From Streptomyces sp. NBC_00236 (GTDB lineage Bacteria > Actinomycetota > Actinomycetes > Streptomycetales > Streptomycetaceae): DNA of 64,000 nucleotides. Below the pieces are notes generated by a model, which ran no database searches, was not told the DNA's origin, and saw only the letters and a program-made list of their open reading frames with translations. This document shows, piece by piece, positions 25,015 to 33,050 of this stretch. The stretch is from contig NZ_CP108100.1 of the NCBI RefSeq assembly GCF_036195045.1, positions 5,704,001 to 5,768,000 of the forward strand, given 5' to 3'. Made by a program: the position numbers and the translations under genes. Each line of letters begins with the position of its first letter. Positions within the stretch are counted from its first letter, which is position 1.

Positions 25015-25989
25015 TCAGGATCCGCCGTTCAGCTTGGCCTCGGTGACCGCGCCGGCCTCCACGCCCCACTTGGCGATGATCTTCTCGTACTCGCCGTTCT
25101 TGATGATCGCCTCCAGGGCCGCCTGGATGGCCTTGGTGAGCTGGTCGTTGCCCTTGGCGACGGCGATGCCGTACGGGGCCGCCTCGACCTGCTCGCCGAC
25201 GATCTGGAAGTCCTTGCCGCCGCCCGAGGTCTTCACCGCGTACGCGGCGACCGGGAAGTCGGAGGAGCCGGCGTCGGCGCCGCCGGAGCGCAGCCGGGTC
25301 TGGGCCTGGAGGTCGTTGTCGTACGACTCGATGGCGATCTTCTTGCCGCCGGTGCACTTCTTGGACTCGGCCTTGGCCAGGTCGTTGGAGACGGTGTTGC
25401 GCTGGACGGCGATCTTCTTGCCGCAGAGGTCGGCCCAGGTCTTGATCCCCTGGTCGTCGCCCTTCTTGGTGTAGATCGAGACACCGGCGGTGAAGTAGTC
25501 GATGAAGTCGACGCCCTCGCCCACCTTCTTCTTCGTCTCGGGGTCGATGCCCTCCTGACGGTCCTTGGTGTCCGTCATGGCCGACATCGCCACGTCGTAG
25601 CGCTTGGCGCGCAGACCGGTGACCAGGGTGTCGAAGGTGCCGTTCTCGAACTGGAACTCCACGCCCAGCTCCTTGCCCAGCGCGGCGGCCAGGTCCGGGT
25701 CGATGCCGACCGTCTTGCCGGAACCGTCCTTGAACTCGACCGGCGGGTACGCGATGTCCGAACCGACCTTGATGACGCCCTTGGACTTGATGTCCGCGGG
25801 GAGGAGGTCGGCGGGGGAGGAGGCCGCGGCGGACGCGCCGTCGCTGGTCTTGGCGGAGGCCGAGTCGTCGGCGTTGTTCTTCGTCTGGTCGCCACAGGCG
25901 GTCAGCAGCATGGTGCCGGCGACCGCGATGGCGCCGACCGCGGCAATCCGGGACTTCGCGGTCATGCGACGGGTGGTACGTGCGGTCAT
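25015..25989 (-). CDS. Amino-acid ABC transporter substrate-binding lipoprotein
   Basis: 324 residues. The signal peptide (RIAAVGAIAVAGTMLLTAC) ends in the lipobox LLTAC. A Ser/Ala/Asp linker follows, and then the SBP_bac_3 domain (IKVGSDIAYPPVEFKDGSGK, GIDPDLAAALGKELGVEFQF, YFTAGVSIYTKKGDD, KGNDQLTKAIQAALEAIIKN). It delivers the amino acid to the permease encoded next. The start was chosen at the ATG with GGAGGA about eight bases upstream. First gene of a three-gene unit (lipoprotein - permease - ATPase). Confidence 0.93.
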   Translation of the reverse strand: MTARTTRRMTAKSRIAAVGAIAVAGTMLLTACGDQTKNNADDSASAKTSDGASAAASSPADLLPADIKSKGVIKVGSDIAYPPVEFKDGSGKTVGIDPDLAAALGKELGVEFQFENGTFDTLVTGLRAKRYDVAMSAMTDTKDRQEGIDPETKKKVGEGVDFIDYFTAGVSIYTKKGDDQGIKTWADLCGKKIAVQRNTVSNDLAKAESKKCTGGKKIAIESYDNDLQAQTRLRSGGADAGSSDFPVAAYAVKTSGGGKDFQIVGEQVEAAPYGIAVAKGNDQLTKAIQAALEAIIKNGEYEKIIAKWGVEAGAVTEAKLNGGS

Positions 25990-26511
25990 GGTGGGGTTCC
26001 TCCGGCAGGTGAAGGGGGTGTCGCCAGGCGGTATGGCACACGGCGTCGAGTGTCGCCGCCTTGTGTGATTACGGCATCTTGCCATTCGGACTAGCCCAAT
26101 CAGGGGGCACCGCATGTCAAAATCGGGTAACGGGACACCCCCGAACCCAGTGGGCCGGCACATCAAGGCCGGACCTTTCCCTGGAATCGCTTCTTCCTGC
26201 CGGAAGATCCATCGCCCTGGACCTGCTCTGGGCGGATTTCGTGTCGCCTGGCCGACTTGTGTGTATGTCCCACTATGAGACGCGTCACCGTGGGGATACC
26301 GACTCGTCCGCGGTGCGGCCTGTCCGGTAAGAAGGACGTTTACACCCCTCATCCGGGGCTCAGGGCGCGTGTGCGGCGCGCCCGCGCGTATGAATCCCTC
26401 CCTGCCGAGGCGGACCAATCGCCAGTGCGGGGAACGTACGCGGTGCCCACCCACCCCTCCTCAACCAGGAGTGGCCACCCTCGAACGATGAAGACTTAAG
26501 GGGTCAACACC
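25990..26511. other. 522-bp divergent intergenic region without a supported gene
   Basis: It separates the amino-acid transporter unit (- strand) from the malic enzyme gene (+ strand). On the - strand, TTGACA (the complement of TGTCAA at 26115) with a CTAG-containing hexamer about 18 bp on is a possible promoter for the transporter. Near the malic enzyme, AAGGGG is the ribosome-binding site and the stretch before it is AT-richer (ACGATGAAGACTTAAGGGG). Short open frames here have no recognisable protein features. Confidence 0.5.
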
Positions 26512-27723
26512 ATGGCAGCGGAGATCGTCAATCCTCGCAGCGACAGCAATACGGACAGCACCACCGACGAGCCGTTCGATCCGGCCTTCGCGCTCCACCG
26601 GGGCGGGAAGATGGCCGTGCAGGCCACCGTCCCGATCCGGGACAAGGACGACCTGTCCCTCGCGTACACGCCCGGCGTGGCGAAGGTGTGCAGCGCGATC
26701 GCCGAGAATCCGGAGCTCGTCCACGACTACACCTGGAAGTCGCAGGTCGTCGCCGTCGTGACGGACGGCACCGCGGTGCTCGGTCTCGGCGACATCGGCC
26801 CCGAGGCCTCCCTCCCCGTGATGGAGGGCAAGGCGATCCTGTTCAAGCAGTTCGGCGGCGTGGACGCGGTGCCGATCGCGCTCGCGACCACCGACGCGGA
26901 CGAGATCGTGGAGACCGTCGTCCGGCTCGCCCCGTCCTTCGGCGGTGTGAACCTGGAGGACATCTCGGCGCCGCGCTGCTTCGAGATCGAGCGCAAGCTC
27001 CAGGAGCGGCTCGACATTCCCGTCTTCCACGACGACCAGCACGGCACGGCCGTGGTCACGCTCGCCGCCCTGCGCAACGCGGCGAAGCTGTCCGGGCGCA
27101 GCCTGGGCGAGCTGCGCGGCGTCATCTCGGGCGCGGGTGCGGCCGGGGTCGCGATCGCCAAGTTCCTGCTGGAGGCGGGGCTCGGCGACGTGGCCGTCGC
27201 CGACCGCAAGGGCATCGTCAGCCGGGACCGCGATGACCTGACCGACGTCAAGCGGGAGCTTGCCGAGCTCACCAACAAGGCCGGGATCTCGGGATCCCTG
27301 GCGGACGCGCTGGCCGGTGCGGACATCTTCATCGGTGTCTCCGGCGGTACGGTCCCGGAGCCGGCCGTCGCCTCGATGGCACCCGGAGCCTTCGTCTTCG
27401 CCATGGCGAACCCGAATCCCGAGGTGCACCCCGACATCGCGCACAAGTACGCGGCGGTCGTGGCGACAGGCCGGTCGGACTACCCGAATCAGATCAACAA
27501 CGTGCTGGCGTTCCCCGGCATCTTCGCGGGTGCGCTCCAGGTGCGGGCGTCGCGGATCACCGAGGGCATGAAGATCGCCGCGGCGAACGCGCTGGCCGAC
27601 GTGGTGGGCGACGAGCTGGCCGCCGACTACGTGATCCCGTCGCCGTTCGACGAGCGCGTCGCCCCGGCGGTGACGGCCGCGGTGGCCGCGGCCGCGCGGG
27701 CGGAGGGTGTCGCCCGGCGTTGA
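26512..27723 (+). CDS. Malic enzyme (oxaloacetate-decarboxylating malate dehydrogenase)
   Basis: A 403-residue bacterial short-form malic enzyme converting malate to pyruvate, CO2 and NAD(P)H. Motifs seen are LSLAYTPGVAKVCSAI, metal/substrate residues in FEIERKLQERLDIPVFHDDQ (Glu/Asp/Asp), HGTAVVTLAALRNA, and the nucleotide-binding VISGAGAAGVAIAKFL. The SDYPNQINNVLAFPGIFAGA block is diagnostic. It lacks the phosphotransacetylase-like tail of MaeB. The cofactor cannot be decided safely from sequence; I recall that the S. coelicolor homologue in this neighbourhood is NADP-dependent. It is probably monocistronic, ended by the palindrome downstream. Confidence 0.94.
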   Translation: MAAEIVNPRSDSNTDSTTDEPFDPAFALHRGGKMAVQATVPIRDKDDLSLAYTPGVAKVCSAIAENPELVHDYTWKSQVVAVVTDGTAVLGLGDIGPEASLPVMEGKAILFKQFGGVDAVPIALATTDADEIVETVVRLAPSFGGVNLEDISAPRCFEIERKLQERLDIPVFHDDQHGTAVVTLAALRNAAKLSGRSLGELRGVISGAGAAGVAIAKFLLEAGLGDVAVADRKGIVSRDRDDLTDVKRELAELTNKAGISGSLADALAGADIFIGVSGGTVPEPAVASMAPGAFVFAMANPNPEVHPDIAHKYAAVVATGRSDYPNQINNVLAFPGIFAGALQVRASRITEGMKIAAANALADVVGDELAADYVIPSPFDERVAPAVTAAVAAAARAEGVARR

Positions 27724-27734
27724 GGTGAGTGAGT

Positions 27735-27786
27735 GCGGGGGTCCGGGCGCGGTGCCTCTTCGGGGGCGCTGCCCCCGGACCCCCGC
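27735..27786. terminator. Dispersed-type palindrome and probable terminator after malic enzyme
   Basis: GCGGGGGTCCGGG pairs with CCCGGACCCCCGC across a 26-nt inner part that itself contains GGGGGCGCTGCCCCC. It is followed by CTTCTCAATCGCCGGAGGGG, a sequence pattern I recall as a common dispersed repeat in Streptomyces intergenic regions. Confidence 0.65.
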
Positions 27787-27923
27787 TTCTCAATCGCCGG
27801 AGGGGCTGGATTTTGCCCCCGGCGCTCGAATGAACCGGGCCGAGGCCGGTCACTGAGACGCGCGGCGCGTGTCACACCCGCAGCCGGTTACGCCCGGCCA
27901 CGGCCCCGCCTATCGTCGGGCCC

Positions 27924-28895
27924 ATGTTCGCCGCCTACGCATCCCGCCTCGACCGCGACCACCCCCTCAACGGCCTTGAGCTGGGCGAACGCCCGGCTCC
28001 CGAGGCGCGTCCCGGGTGGACCACCGTCAACGTCCGGGCCGCCTCCCTCAACCACCACGACCTCTGGTCCCTGCGCGGTGTCGGGATCACCGAGGACAAG
28101 CTGCCGATGATCCTCGGCTGCGACGCCGCGGGCACCGACCAGGACGGCAACGAGGTCGTCCTGCACTCCGTCATCGGCCAGACCGGACACGGGGTCGGCC
28201 CCGACGAGCCCCGCTCCATCCTCACCGAGCGCTACCAGGGCACGTTCGCCGAGCAGGTGACCGTCCCCAGCTGGAACGTGCTGCCGAAGCCGAAGGAGCT
28301 CACCTTCGAGCAGGCCGCCTGTCTGCCCACCGCCTGGCTGACCGCGTACCGCATGCTCTTCACCAACGCCGGGGTGCGGCCCGGTGACTCGGTCCTCGTC
28401 CAGGGTGCCGGTGGCGGTGTCGCGACCGCCGCGATCGTGCTCGGCCGGGCCGCCGGCCTGCGGATCTACGCCACCAGCCGTGACGAGGCCAAACGCGAGC
28501 GGGCCGTCGAACTCGGCGCGATCGAGGCGTACGAGCCCGGCGCGCGGCTGCCCCACCGGGTCGACGCCGTCATCGAGACGGTCGGCGCCGCCACCTGGTC
28601 GCACTCCGTCAAGTCCCTGCGCCCCGGCGGCACGCTGGTCATCTCCGGGGCCACCAGCGGCGACCGGCCCTCGCACGCCGAACTGACCCGGATCTTCTTC
28701 CTGGAACTGAAGGTCGTCGGCTCGACCATGGGGTCCAAGGACGAGCTGGAGGACCTTCTCGCCTTCTGTGCGACCACGGGGGTGCGGCCCGTCATCGACG
28801 AGGTGCTGCCGTTGGAGCGCGCCCGCGAGGGGTTCGAGCGGCTCGCCTCGGGTGACCAGTTCGGGAAGATCGTGCTGACTGTCAACCAGGGTTGA
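27924..28895 (+). CDS. Zinc-binding-type alcohol dehydrogenase / quinone oxidoreductase (MDR)
   Basis: 323 residues. The GroES-like N-terminal domain is VNVRAASLNHHDLWSLRGVG, with MILGCDAAGTDQDGNEVVLH. The Rossmann domain is SVLVQGAGGGVATAAIVLGR. LRPGGTLVISGATSGDRPSH and DEVLPLERAREGFERLASGD follow at the C-terminal end. The usual structural zinc cysteines are absent, so a zinc-independent quinone-oxidoreductase-like enzyme is likely. Its stop codon lies inside the first TGTCAAC palindrome that controls the next operon. Confidence 0.9.
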   Translation: MFAAYASRLDRDHPLNGLELGERPAPEARPGWTTVNVRAASLNHHDLWSLRGVGITEDKLPMILGCDAAGTDQDGNEVVLHSVIGQTGHGVGPDEPRSILTERYQGTFAEQVTVPSWNVLPKPKELTFEQAACLPTAWLTAYRMLFTNAGVRPGDSVLVQGAGGGVATAAIVLGRAAGLRIYATSRDEAKRERAVELGAIEAYEPGARLPHRVDAVIETVGAATWSHSVKSLRPGGTLVISGATSGDRPSHAELTRIFFLELKVVGSTMGSKDELEDLLAFCATTGVRPVIDEVLPLERAREGFERLASGDQFGKIVLTVNQG

Positions 28896-28897
28896 CA
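28880..28897. promoter_or_regulatory. TGTCAAC-N4-GTTGACA palindrome, copy 1
   Basis: Perfect 7-bp arms with a 4-bp spacer overlap the stop codon of the oxidoreductase gene. The right arm contains TTGACA, a good -35 element for the HTH operon. The centre is 28 bp from the second copy. Confidence 0.75.
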
Positions 28898-28902
28898 TGC
28901 GT

Positions 28903-28930
28903 CATGGTGTCAACGTAAGTTGACACCATG
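28903..28930. promoter_or_regulatory. TGTCAAC-N4-GTTGACA palindrome, copy 2, covering the HTH start codon
   Basis: A perfect 28-bp palindrome with arms CATGGTGTCAAC and GTTGACACCATG around GTAA. Its last three bases are the ATG of the small HTH gene, so a bound repressor would cover the transcription and translation start. Autoregulation by the HTH protein is the simplest reading. Confidence 0.8.
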
Positions 28931-29137
28931 ACCGAAGCAACGGATCTCGCCGAGCGTGCCGGCGACCGTGACCCCCGCGTGGGGCTGCGGTCGGTCGCCG
29001 CGTTGCGGCGGCTGCTGGAGCAACTGGAAGCCGTACAAGTCGGAAGCGCCCGGGCGCAGGGCTCGTCGTGGCAGGAGATCGCGGCCGAACTGGGCGTCAG
29101 CCGGCAGGCCGTGCACAAGAAGTACGGGAGGCATTGA
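28928..29137 (+). CDS. Small helix-turn-helix protein
   Basis: 69 residues, essentially one DNA-binding domain: SVAALRRLLEQLEAVQVGSA followed by the HTH SSWQEIAAELGVSRQAVHKK. There is no ligand domain. The start codon is part of a perfect palindrome, and the message may be leaderless or nearly so because no ribosome-binding site fits upstream. The stop overlaps the next start by one base (TGATG), coupling it to a Clp-N-domain protein. Such HTH/Clp-N pairs occur widely in actinobacteria; the physiological role is not known to me. Confidence 0.88.
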   Translation: MTEATDLAERAGDRDPRVGLRSVAALRRLLEQLEAVQVGSARAQGSSWQEIAAELGVSRQAVHKKYGRH

Positions 29138-29712
29138 TGTTCGAGCGATTCACCAAGGGCGCCCGCGCCACCGTCACCGGCGCCGTGTCCCACGCCGAAC
29201 GGGCCGATGCCGGGTCCGTCACCGAGGAGCATCTGCTGCTCTCCCTGCTGGACCAGCAGGGCGGTCGGGCGTCGTTCGCCGTCACGGCGCTGGGCCTCAC
29301 GGACCGCAGGGCCTCGGTGGAGGCCGCCCTCGCCGATGCGCGCAGACGCGGCGGCATGACCAGGGCCGATGCCGACGCCCTCGCGGACATCGGCATCGAT
29401 CTCACCGCGATCGTCTCCCGCATCGAGGAGGCGCACGGCGAGGGAGCGCTGCGAGGTGACCGCACGGACCGCCGCTGGTGGACGGGCCATCGCCCGTTCA
29501 CCAAGGGGGCCAAGAAGATCCTGGAGAAGTCACTGCGGATCGCACTCGGCCGCGGTGACCGCTTCATCGGTGAGGAGCACCTCCTGCTGGCCCTCACCGC
29601 GTCCCCCGGAGTCGTCGCCGATGTGCTCACCGAGCACGGCGCCACGTACGAGACGGTCAGCCGTGCGCTGTACGGGGACGGCGAAGCGGGCCGGGACCGC
29701 GCGGCGGGCTGA
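29137..29712 (+). CDS. Clp N-terminal-domain protein (ClpC adaptor-like, without ATPase)
   Basis: 191 residues made of two Clp_N repeat motifs: MFERFTKGARATVTGAVSHA with SVTEEHLLLSLLDQQGG, and RPFTKGAKKILEKSLRIALG with FIGEEHLLLALTASPGVVAD. There is no Walker motif, so it cannot unfold substrates itself. Proteins of this type may bind substrates or adaptors and compete with ClpC (inference). It is coupled to the upstream HTH gene. A 14-bp hairpin terminator follows six bases after the stop. Confidence 0.92.
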   Translation: MFERFTKGARATVTGAVSHAERADAGSVTEEHLLLSLLDQQGGRASFAVTALGLTDRRASVEAALADARRRGGMTRADADALADIGIDLTAIVSRIEEAHGEGALRGDRTDRRWWTGHRPFTKGAKKILEKSLRIALGRGDRFIGEEHLLLALTASPGVVADVLTEHGATYETVSRALYGDGEAGRDRAAG

Positions 29713-29717
29713 ACGAC

Positions 29718-29749
29718 GGGCGGCCCGGGGAGTGTTCCCCGGGCCGCCC
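29718..29749. terminator. Bidirectional hairpin terminator
   Basis: A perfect 14-bp stem GGGCGGCCCGGGGA with its complement and a 4-nt loop separate the Clp-N gene from the convergent PadR gene. Confidence 0.85.
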
Positions 29750-29764
29750 CACTTCCCTCTGCTC

Positions 29765-30763
29765 CTACTTCGCGGGGCCGTCGGTGTCCTTCCGCAGCAG
29801 CGCCCCGATGTGGGCCGCCGCCGTCGACAGATGACGGCGGGCCTCCGCGAGCTGCTCCTCCGTCACCCCCCGGTCCCTGGCCGCATCCCGGATGTCGTCG
29901 CGGAAGCGGTCGAGCAGGCGGTCCAGGTCGCGCGCCGGGTCACCGGTGCCGCCCGTGTCCTTGCCCCACTCGGGGTCCGGTCCGGCGGCGTCCGGCTTCA
30001 CGTAGGGCGGCCAGTTGCCGGTGCGGGCGAAGCCGCCCAACTGGCCGGTGATCTCGGCCAGTCCTTCCCGTACGCCTGCCGGCCAGTCGCCCCGGGCGAA
30101 GTGGTCCTGGACCTGGCGGGCGGCGTTCTGCATCTGCTCACGCGCCCTGTCCTGGGCCTCCTTGGCCTGACGGCGGGCCTGCTGGGCCTCCTCGCGGGCC
30201 CGGCGGGACTCGTCCTTCGCCCGGCGGGCCTGCTCCTTCCACTCCTGCTTCGCCTTGCGCAGCTCCTCCTTGGCGGTGCGCCAGGCCTCCTTGTCGCCGA
30301 AGTCCCCGAGGTCGCCGAAGCCGCCGAAGGGCTGCTCCTTGGCGGTCCTTCCGCCCGGCCGGGAGGAGCCCGTGTGCCGCGACTCGTCGGCCGCGGCGCG
30401 CATCTCGCTGCGCAGCTTGCCCGCCGCGCCCCGGACGTCGTCGCGGATCTCGGCGGCCAGTTCGGAGACCGACTCCCTGATCTCCAGCTCCAGATCGGCG
30501 AGCTCGCCGGTGCGGCCCGCCAGTTCGGCGCGCCCGGCGTCGGTGATCGAGTAGACCTTGCGGCCGCCCTCGGTGGCGTGCGTGACCAGTCCCTCCGCCT
30601 CCAGCTTGGCCAGGCGCGGGTAGACGGTGCCCGCGGAGGGGGCGTACAGACCCTGGAAGCGTTCCTCCAGGAGCCTGATCACCTCGTAGCCGTGGCGGGG
30701 GGCCTCGTCGAGCAGCTTCAGCAGGTAGAGGCGCAGGCGGCCGTGGGCGAAAACGGGGGGCAT
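29765..30763 (-). CDS. PadR-family regulator with long coiled-coil extension
   Basis: 332 residues. The N-terminal PadR winged helix (RLRLYLLKLLDEAPRHGYEV, with LYAPSAGTVYPRLAKLEAEG) is followed by a wing and a very long Glu/Arg/Lys-rich helical segment (about 145-230, for example RTAKEELRKAKQEWKEQARR). A C-terminal helical tail completes it. Typical PadR proteins are 110-190 residues, so the extension is the notable part. It lies one base after the DUF4097 gene, with which it is co-transcribed. ATATCGCG repeats upstream of that gene are the likely binding site. Confidence 0.9.
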   Translation of the reverse strand: MPPVFAHGRLRLYLLKLLDEAPRHGYEVIRLLEERFQGLYAPSAGTVYPRLAKLEAEGLVTHATEGGRKVYSITDAGRAELAGRTGELADLELEIRESVSELAAEIRDDVRGAAGKLRSEMRAAADESRHTGSSRPGGRTAKEQPFGGFGDLGDFGDKEAWRTAKEELRKAKQEWKEQARRAKDESRRAREEAQQARRQAKEAQDRAREQMQNAARQVQDHFARGDWPAGVREGLAEITGQLGGFARTGNWPPYVKPDAAGPDPEWGKDTGGTGDPARDLDRLLDRFRDDIRDAARDRGVTEEQLAEARRHLSTAAAHIGALLRKDTDGPAK

Positions 30764-30764
30764 G

Positions 30765-31622
30765 TCAGAGCACCTTTCCGGTCGGCTCGGCGTCGTGCGG
30801 TTCGTCCTCGGCCGGTGGGCGGCGCAGCAGGGCGATCGATCCCGAGATCGTCGTCGCCCTCAGTGTCCCCGTTCCGGAGCCCAGGGTGCCGGTGATCTTC
30901 TTCGCACCCCACTGGCCGCTGACCCGGAGGTCCTCGAAGCCGTTGGACACGGAGCCGCTCGCGGTGTTCGCCTCGACCCTGGCGTCGGCCGGGTGCGGCA
31001 GCCGGATGGCCAGCTCGCCGGAGACGGTGGCCAGCCGGACGTCGGTGGGGCTCCCGGTCGCGTCGAGGTCGAGCACCATGCTGCCGCTGACGGACTCCGC
31101 CTTCACGGAGGCTCCGGCGCCCTCGACGACCGTCAGGTCGCCGGAGACCGAGTGGAAGCGCAGATCGCCGGTGACCGCCTGGGCCTCCACGTTGCCGGAC
31201 ACGGTCTCCGCGCCGACCGGCCCGGCGAGCCCGACGAGCGTGGTGTCGCCGGTGACGCCGCGCACGTCGGTGCGACCGCGGACTCCGGAGACGAACGCGC
31301 CCGCGCCGACCACGCCGACCTCCACCGCCGACCCGGCCGGGACCGCGAGGGAGACCACCGCGCGGCGGTGCCAGCCCTTGCGGTCGAGCCACTTGAGCAT
31401 GCTCTGCCAGGTCAGGTCCTCGTACGAGACGGTCAGGACGCCGTCCTGCTGCGTGACGATCAGCGGTGGTCCCTCGATGTCGGAGACCTCCAGCCTGGCG
31501 GTCGGCTCGTCGGTCCCGACGACGTTGACCGTCCCGTTGACGATGCGCACGCTCAGTGCGGTCACGGGTTCGTCGAAGGTGAGCTTGCGAGGCTCGGCGA
31601 TGGCCCACGTCGACACAGGCAT
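30765..31622 (-). CDS. DUF4097 beta-helix protein
   Basis: 285 residues. The protein begins MPVSTWAIAEPRKLTFDEPV and continues as a repeated beta-strand pattern (VTALSVRIVNGTVNVVGTDE, TDVRGVTGDTTLVGLAGPVG, AETVSGNVEAQAVTGDLRFH, VKAESVSGSMVLDLDA), the hallmark of the DUF4097/adhesin-like beta-helix. There is no signal peptide. These proteins are often encoded with PadR or PspC regulators and envelope-stress genes; the biochemical role is unknown. First gene of the unit; the upstream region carries palindromic CGATATATCG. Confidence 0.9.
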   Translation of the reverse strand: MPVSTWAIAEPRKLTFDEPVTALSVRIVNGTVNVVGTDEPTARLEVSDIEGPPLIVTQQDGVLTVSYEDLTWQSMLKWLDRKGWHRRAVVSLAVPAGSAVEVGVVGAGAFVSGVRGRTDVRGVTGDTTLVGLAGPVGAETVSGNVEAQAVTGDLRFHSVSGDLTVVEGAGASVKAESVSGSMVLDLDATGSPTDVRLATVSGELAIRLPHPADARVEANTASGSVSNGFEDLRVSGQWGAKKITGTLGSGTGTLRATTISGSIALLRRPPAEDEPHDAEPTGKVL

Positions 31623-31657
31623 GGATCTGACCTCCTGGGGAGCGCGGATGACGCAAC

Positions 31658-31691
31658 ATATCGCGTCTCTTGCAGAACACGATATATCGCG
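31658..31691. promoter_or_regulatory. Probable PadR operator: two ATATCGCG direct repeats and a CGATATATCG palindrome
   Basis: ATATCGCG occurs twice, 26 bp apart, within an AT-rich island 36-70 bp upstream of the DUF4097 start codon. The upstream copy is embedded in the 10-bp palindrome CGATATATCG. PadR proteins commonly bind AT-rich inverted repeats before their own operon. Confidence 0.6.
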
Positions 31692-31787
31692 GATGAGGGA
31701 AGTCAAGGCCGATGTCGAGGGGGCGGGCGGGGTGGTTGACGGTACGAAATGCATCAAAACCGGGCAATCTGTCCTACGGTGTGGGGC

Positions 31788-32639
31788 ATGGACGCGACAT
31801 CACCCGTGGGGGCACTGCTGCTGTGCCGGGCCGAACCGGACATCGTGCGGCCGGTCGCCCATCTGCTGCGCGAGCGGATGCTGCTCGCGCCCTCCGGGGA
31901 GGGCTGGAGCGTCCTCGTGCCGGAGGGAACGCCCTGGCGGGGCGGGAACGCCGGGCAGCCGGCGGAGGGGGAGACCACCGAGCCCGTCGACCGGGTGCTC
32001 GGGGGCTGGGCCACCGCACTCGCGGTCGGCTCCACCTGGCCGGTCCTGGCGCTGTGGTGGGACGGCGACCGGGCCGGATACACGCTCGCCGCGGGATTCC
32101 GCCGACCGGTCGGCTACGTCTGGCTCGCCGACGGGACCCCCGCCGGTGAGGACGAGGCGATGCGCACGTTCGCCGAACGGCTCGGCCTCGATCCCGTGCT
32201 GGACGTCCAGGCCCTCGAAGCCCTGACCCGCCCCGATCCGGAGACGGACGCCCGGGCCCGGATCCGGGGACTGCTCGCCGTGCTCACCCGCATCGGTCTG
32301 GAACTCCCGGCGGGCCTGGACCCCGGTGAGCCCTCCGGCCGGCTGGCCGTGGGGGCCGGTCTTGGGCCGGAGACCGAGAAGATCGTGTGGACCGGCTGGA
32401 GGGACGCGGTCAGGGTCGAACTCGAAGCCGTCGAGAGCAGTCGCCTGGGGCCCTGGATGCGTGGTCCCCGGGCCCGCGCCCTGGCCGGCGCCCAGCTGGC
32501 GGCGGGACTCCCGATGGCCCTCTGGGGAGCGGGCCGGCGCCGGGGCGGATGGGCCTTCGCGGGGGCTTTGCTGATGGCGCACGGGGCGCTCGGCCTCGCG
32601 TACGACCGGATCAGGGACGAGGAACCCGGCCGGCGCTGA
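31788..32639 (+). CDS. Conserved hypothetical protein with C-terminal hydrophobic segment
   Basis: 283 residues. It begins MDATSPVGALLLCRAEPDIV. The N-terminal half reads like a small alpha/beta domain (LLAPSGEGWSVLVPEGTPWR, VGSTWPVLALWWDGDRAGYT). A central part is acidic and helical. The end has hydrophobic stretches (ALAGAQLAAGLPMALWG, WAFAGALLMAHGALGLAY) that may form two short spans. No domain was recognised with confidence. It is convergent with the small gene that follows at a distance of 14 bp. Confidence 0.8.
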   Translation: MDATSPVGALLLCRAEPDIVRPVAHLLRERMLLAPSGEGWSVLVPEGTPWRGGNAGQPAEGETTEPVDRVLGGWATALAVGSTWPVLALWWDGDRAGYTLAAGFRRPVGYVWLADGTPAGEDEAMRTFAERLGLDPVLDVQALEALTRPDPETDARARIRGLLAVLTRIGLELPAGLDPGEPSGRLAVGAGLGPETEKIVWTGWRDAVRVELEAVESSRLGPWMRGPRARALAGAQLAAGLPMALWGAGRRRGGWAFAGALLMAHGALGLAYDRIRDEEPGRR

Positions 32640-32653
32640 ACGTCCTGGGCCGG

Positions 32654-32839
32654 TCAGTCCTCGTCGTCGTCCTCGTCGTCCAGCCGGGCCAGCCAGGTGG
32701 CGAGGCGCTCGACCGGCACCTCGAAGTCGGGATTGAGATCGACGAACGTACGCAGCTGCTCGGCGAGCCACTCGAAAGTGACCTCTTCCTCGCCTCGCCG
32801 CTTCTCCAGCTCCTCGATACCGCGGTCGGTGAAGTACAT
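32654..32839 (-). CDS. Small conserved protein (DUF6104-like)
   Basis: A 61-residue acidic protein, MYFTDRGIEELEKRRGEEEV onward, ending in a run of Asp/Glu (DDEDDDED). It is predicted helical, cytosolic and without cysteines. I recall near-identical short proteins in many Streptomyces under DUF6104; the function is unknown. The start at MYFTDRG is preferred over longer frames because it is the conserved beginning. Confidence 0.85.
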   Translation of the reverse strand: MYFTDRGIEELEKRRGEEEVTFEWLAEQLRTFVDLNPDFEVPVERLATWLARLDDEDDDED

Positions 32840-33050
32840 GGCGCAAAGTTTACCGACCCGCCCCGCTCCCCTCCCACGGGTGAGGCCGTCGGCCCTGGTG
32901 GCGGCCCCGTCCCGAGCGGACGACGGTCCGGCCGAGGCCGTGCGGTCCGGCCGAGAACCGGGCCGGTACGCGCCCGCGTCATGGTCCATGTACCTCGCAT
33001 CGGCCGCCTACGGCCGTTAACCTGCGGGTAGTTGGGGAACGGGGGGCTTC

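Noticed and set aside
26061..26330. Possible 89-residue protein in the gap before malic enzyme
   Set aside because: No ribosome-binding site, random composition, and it overlaps the probable promoter of the transporter unit.
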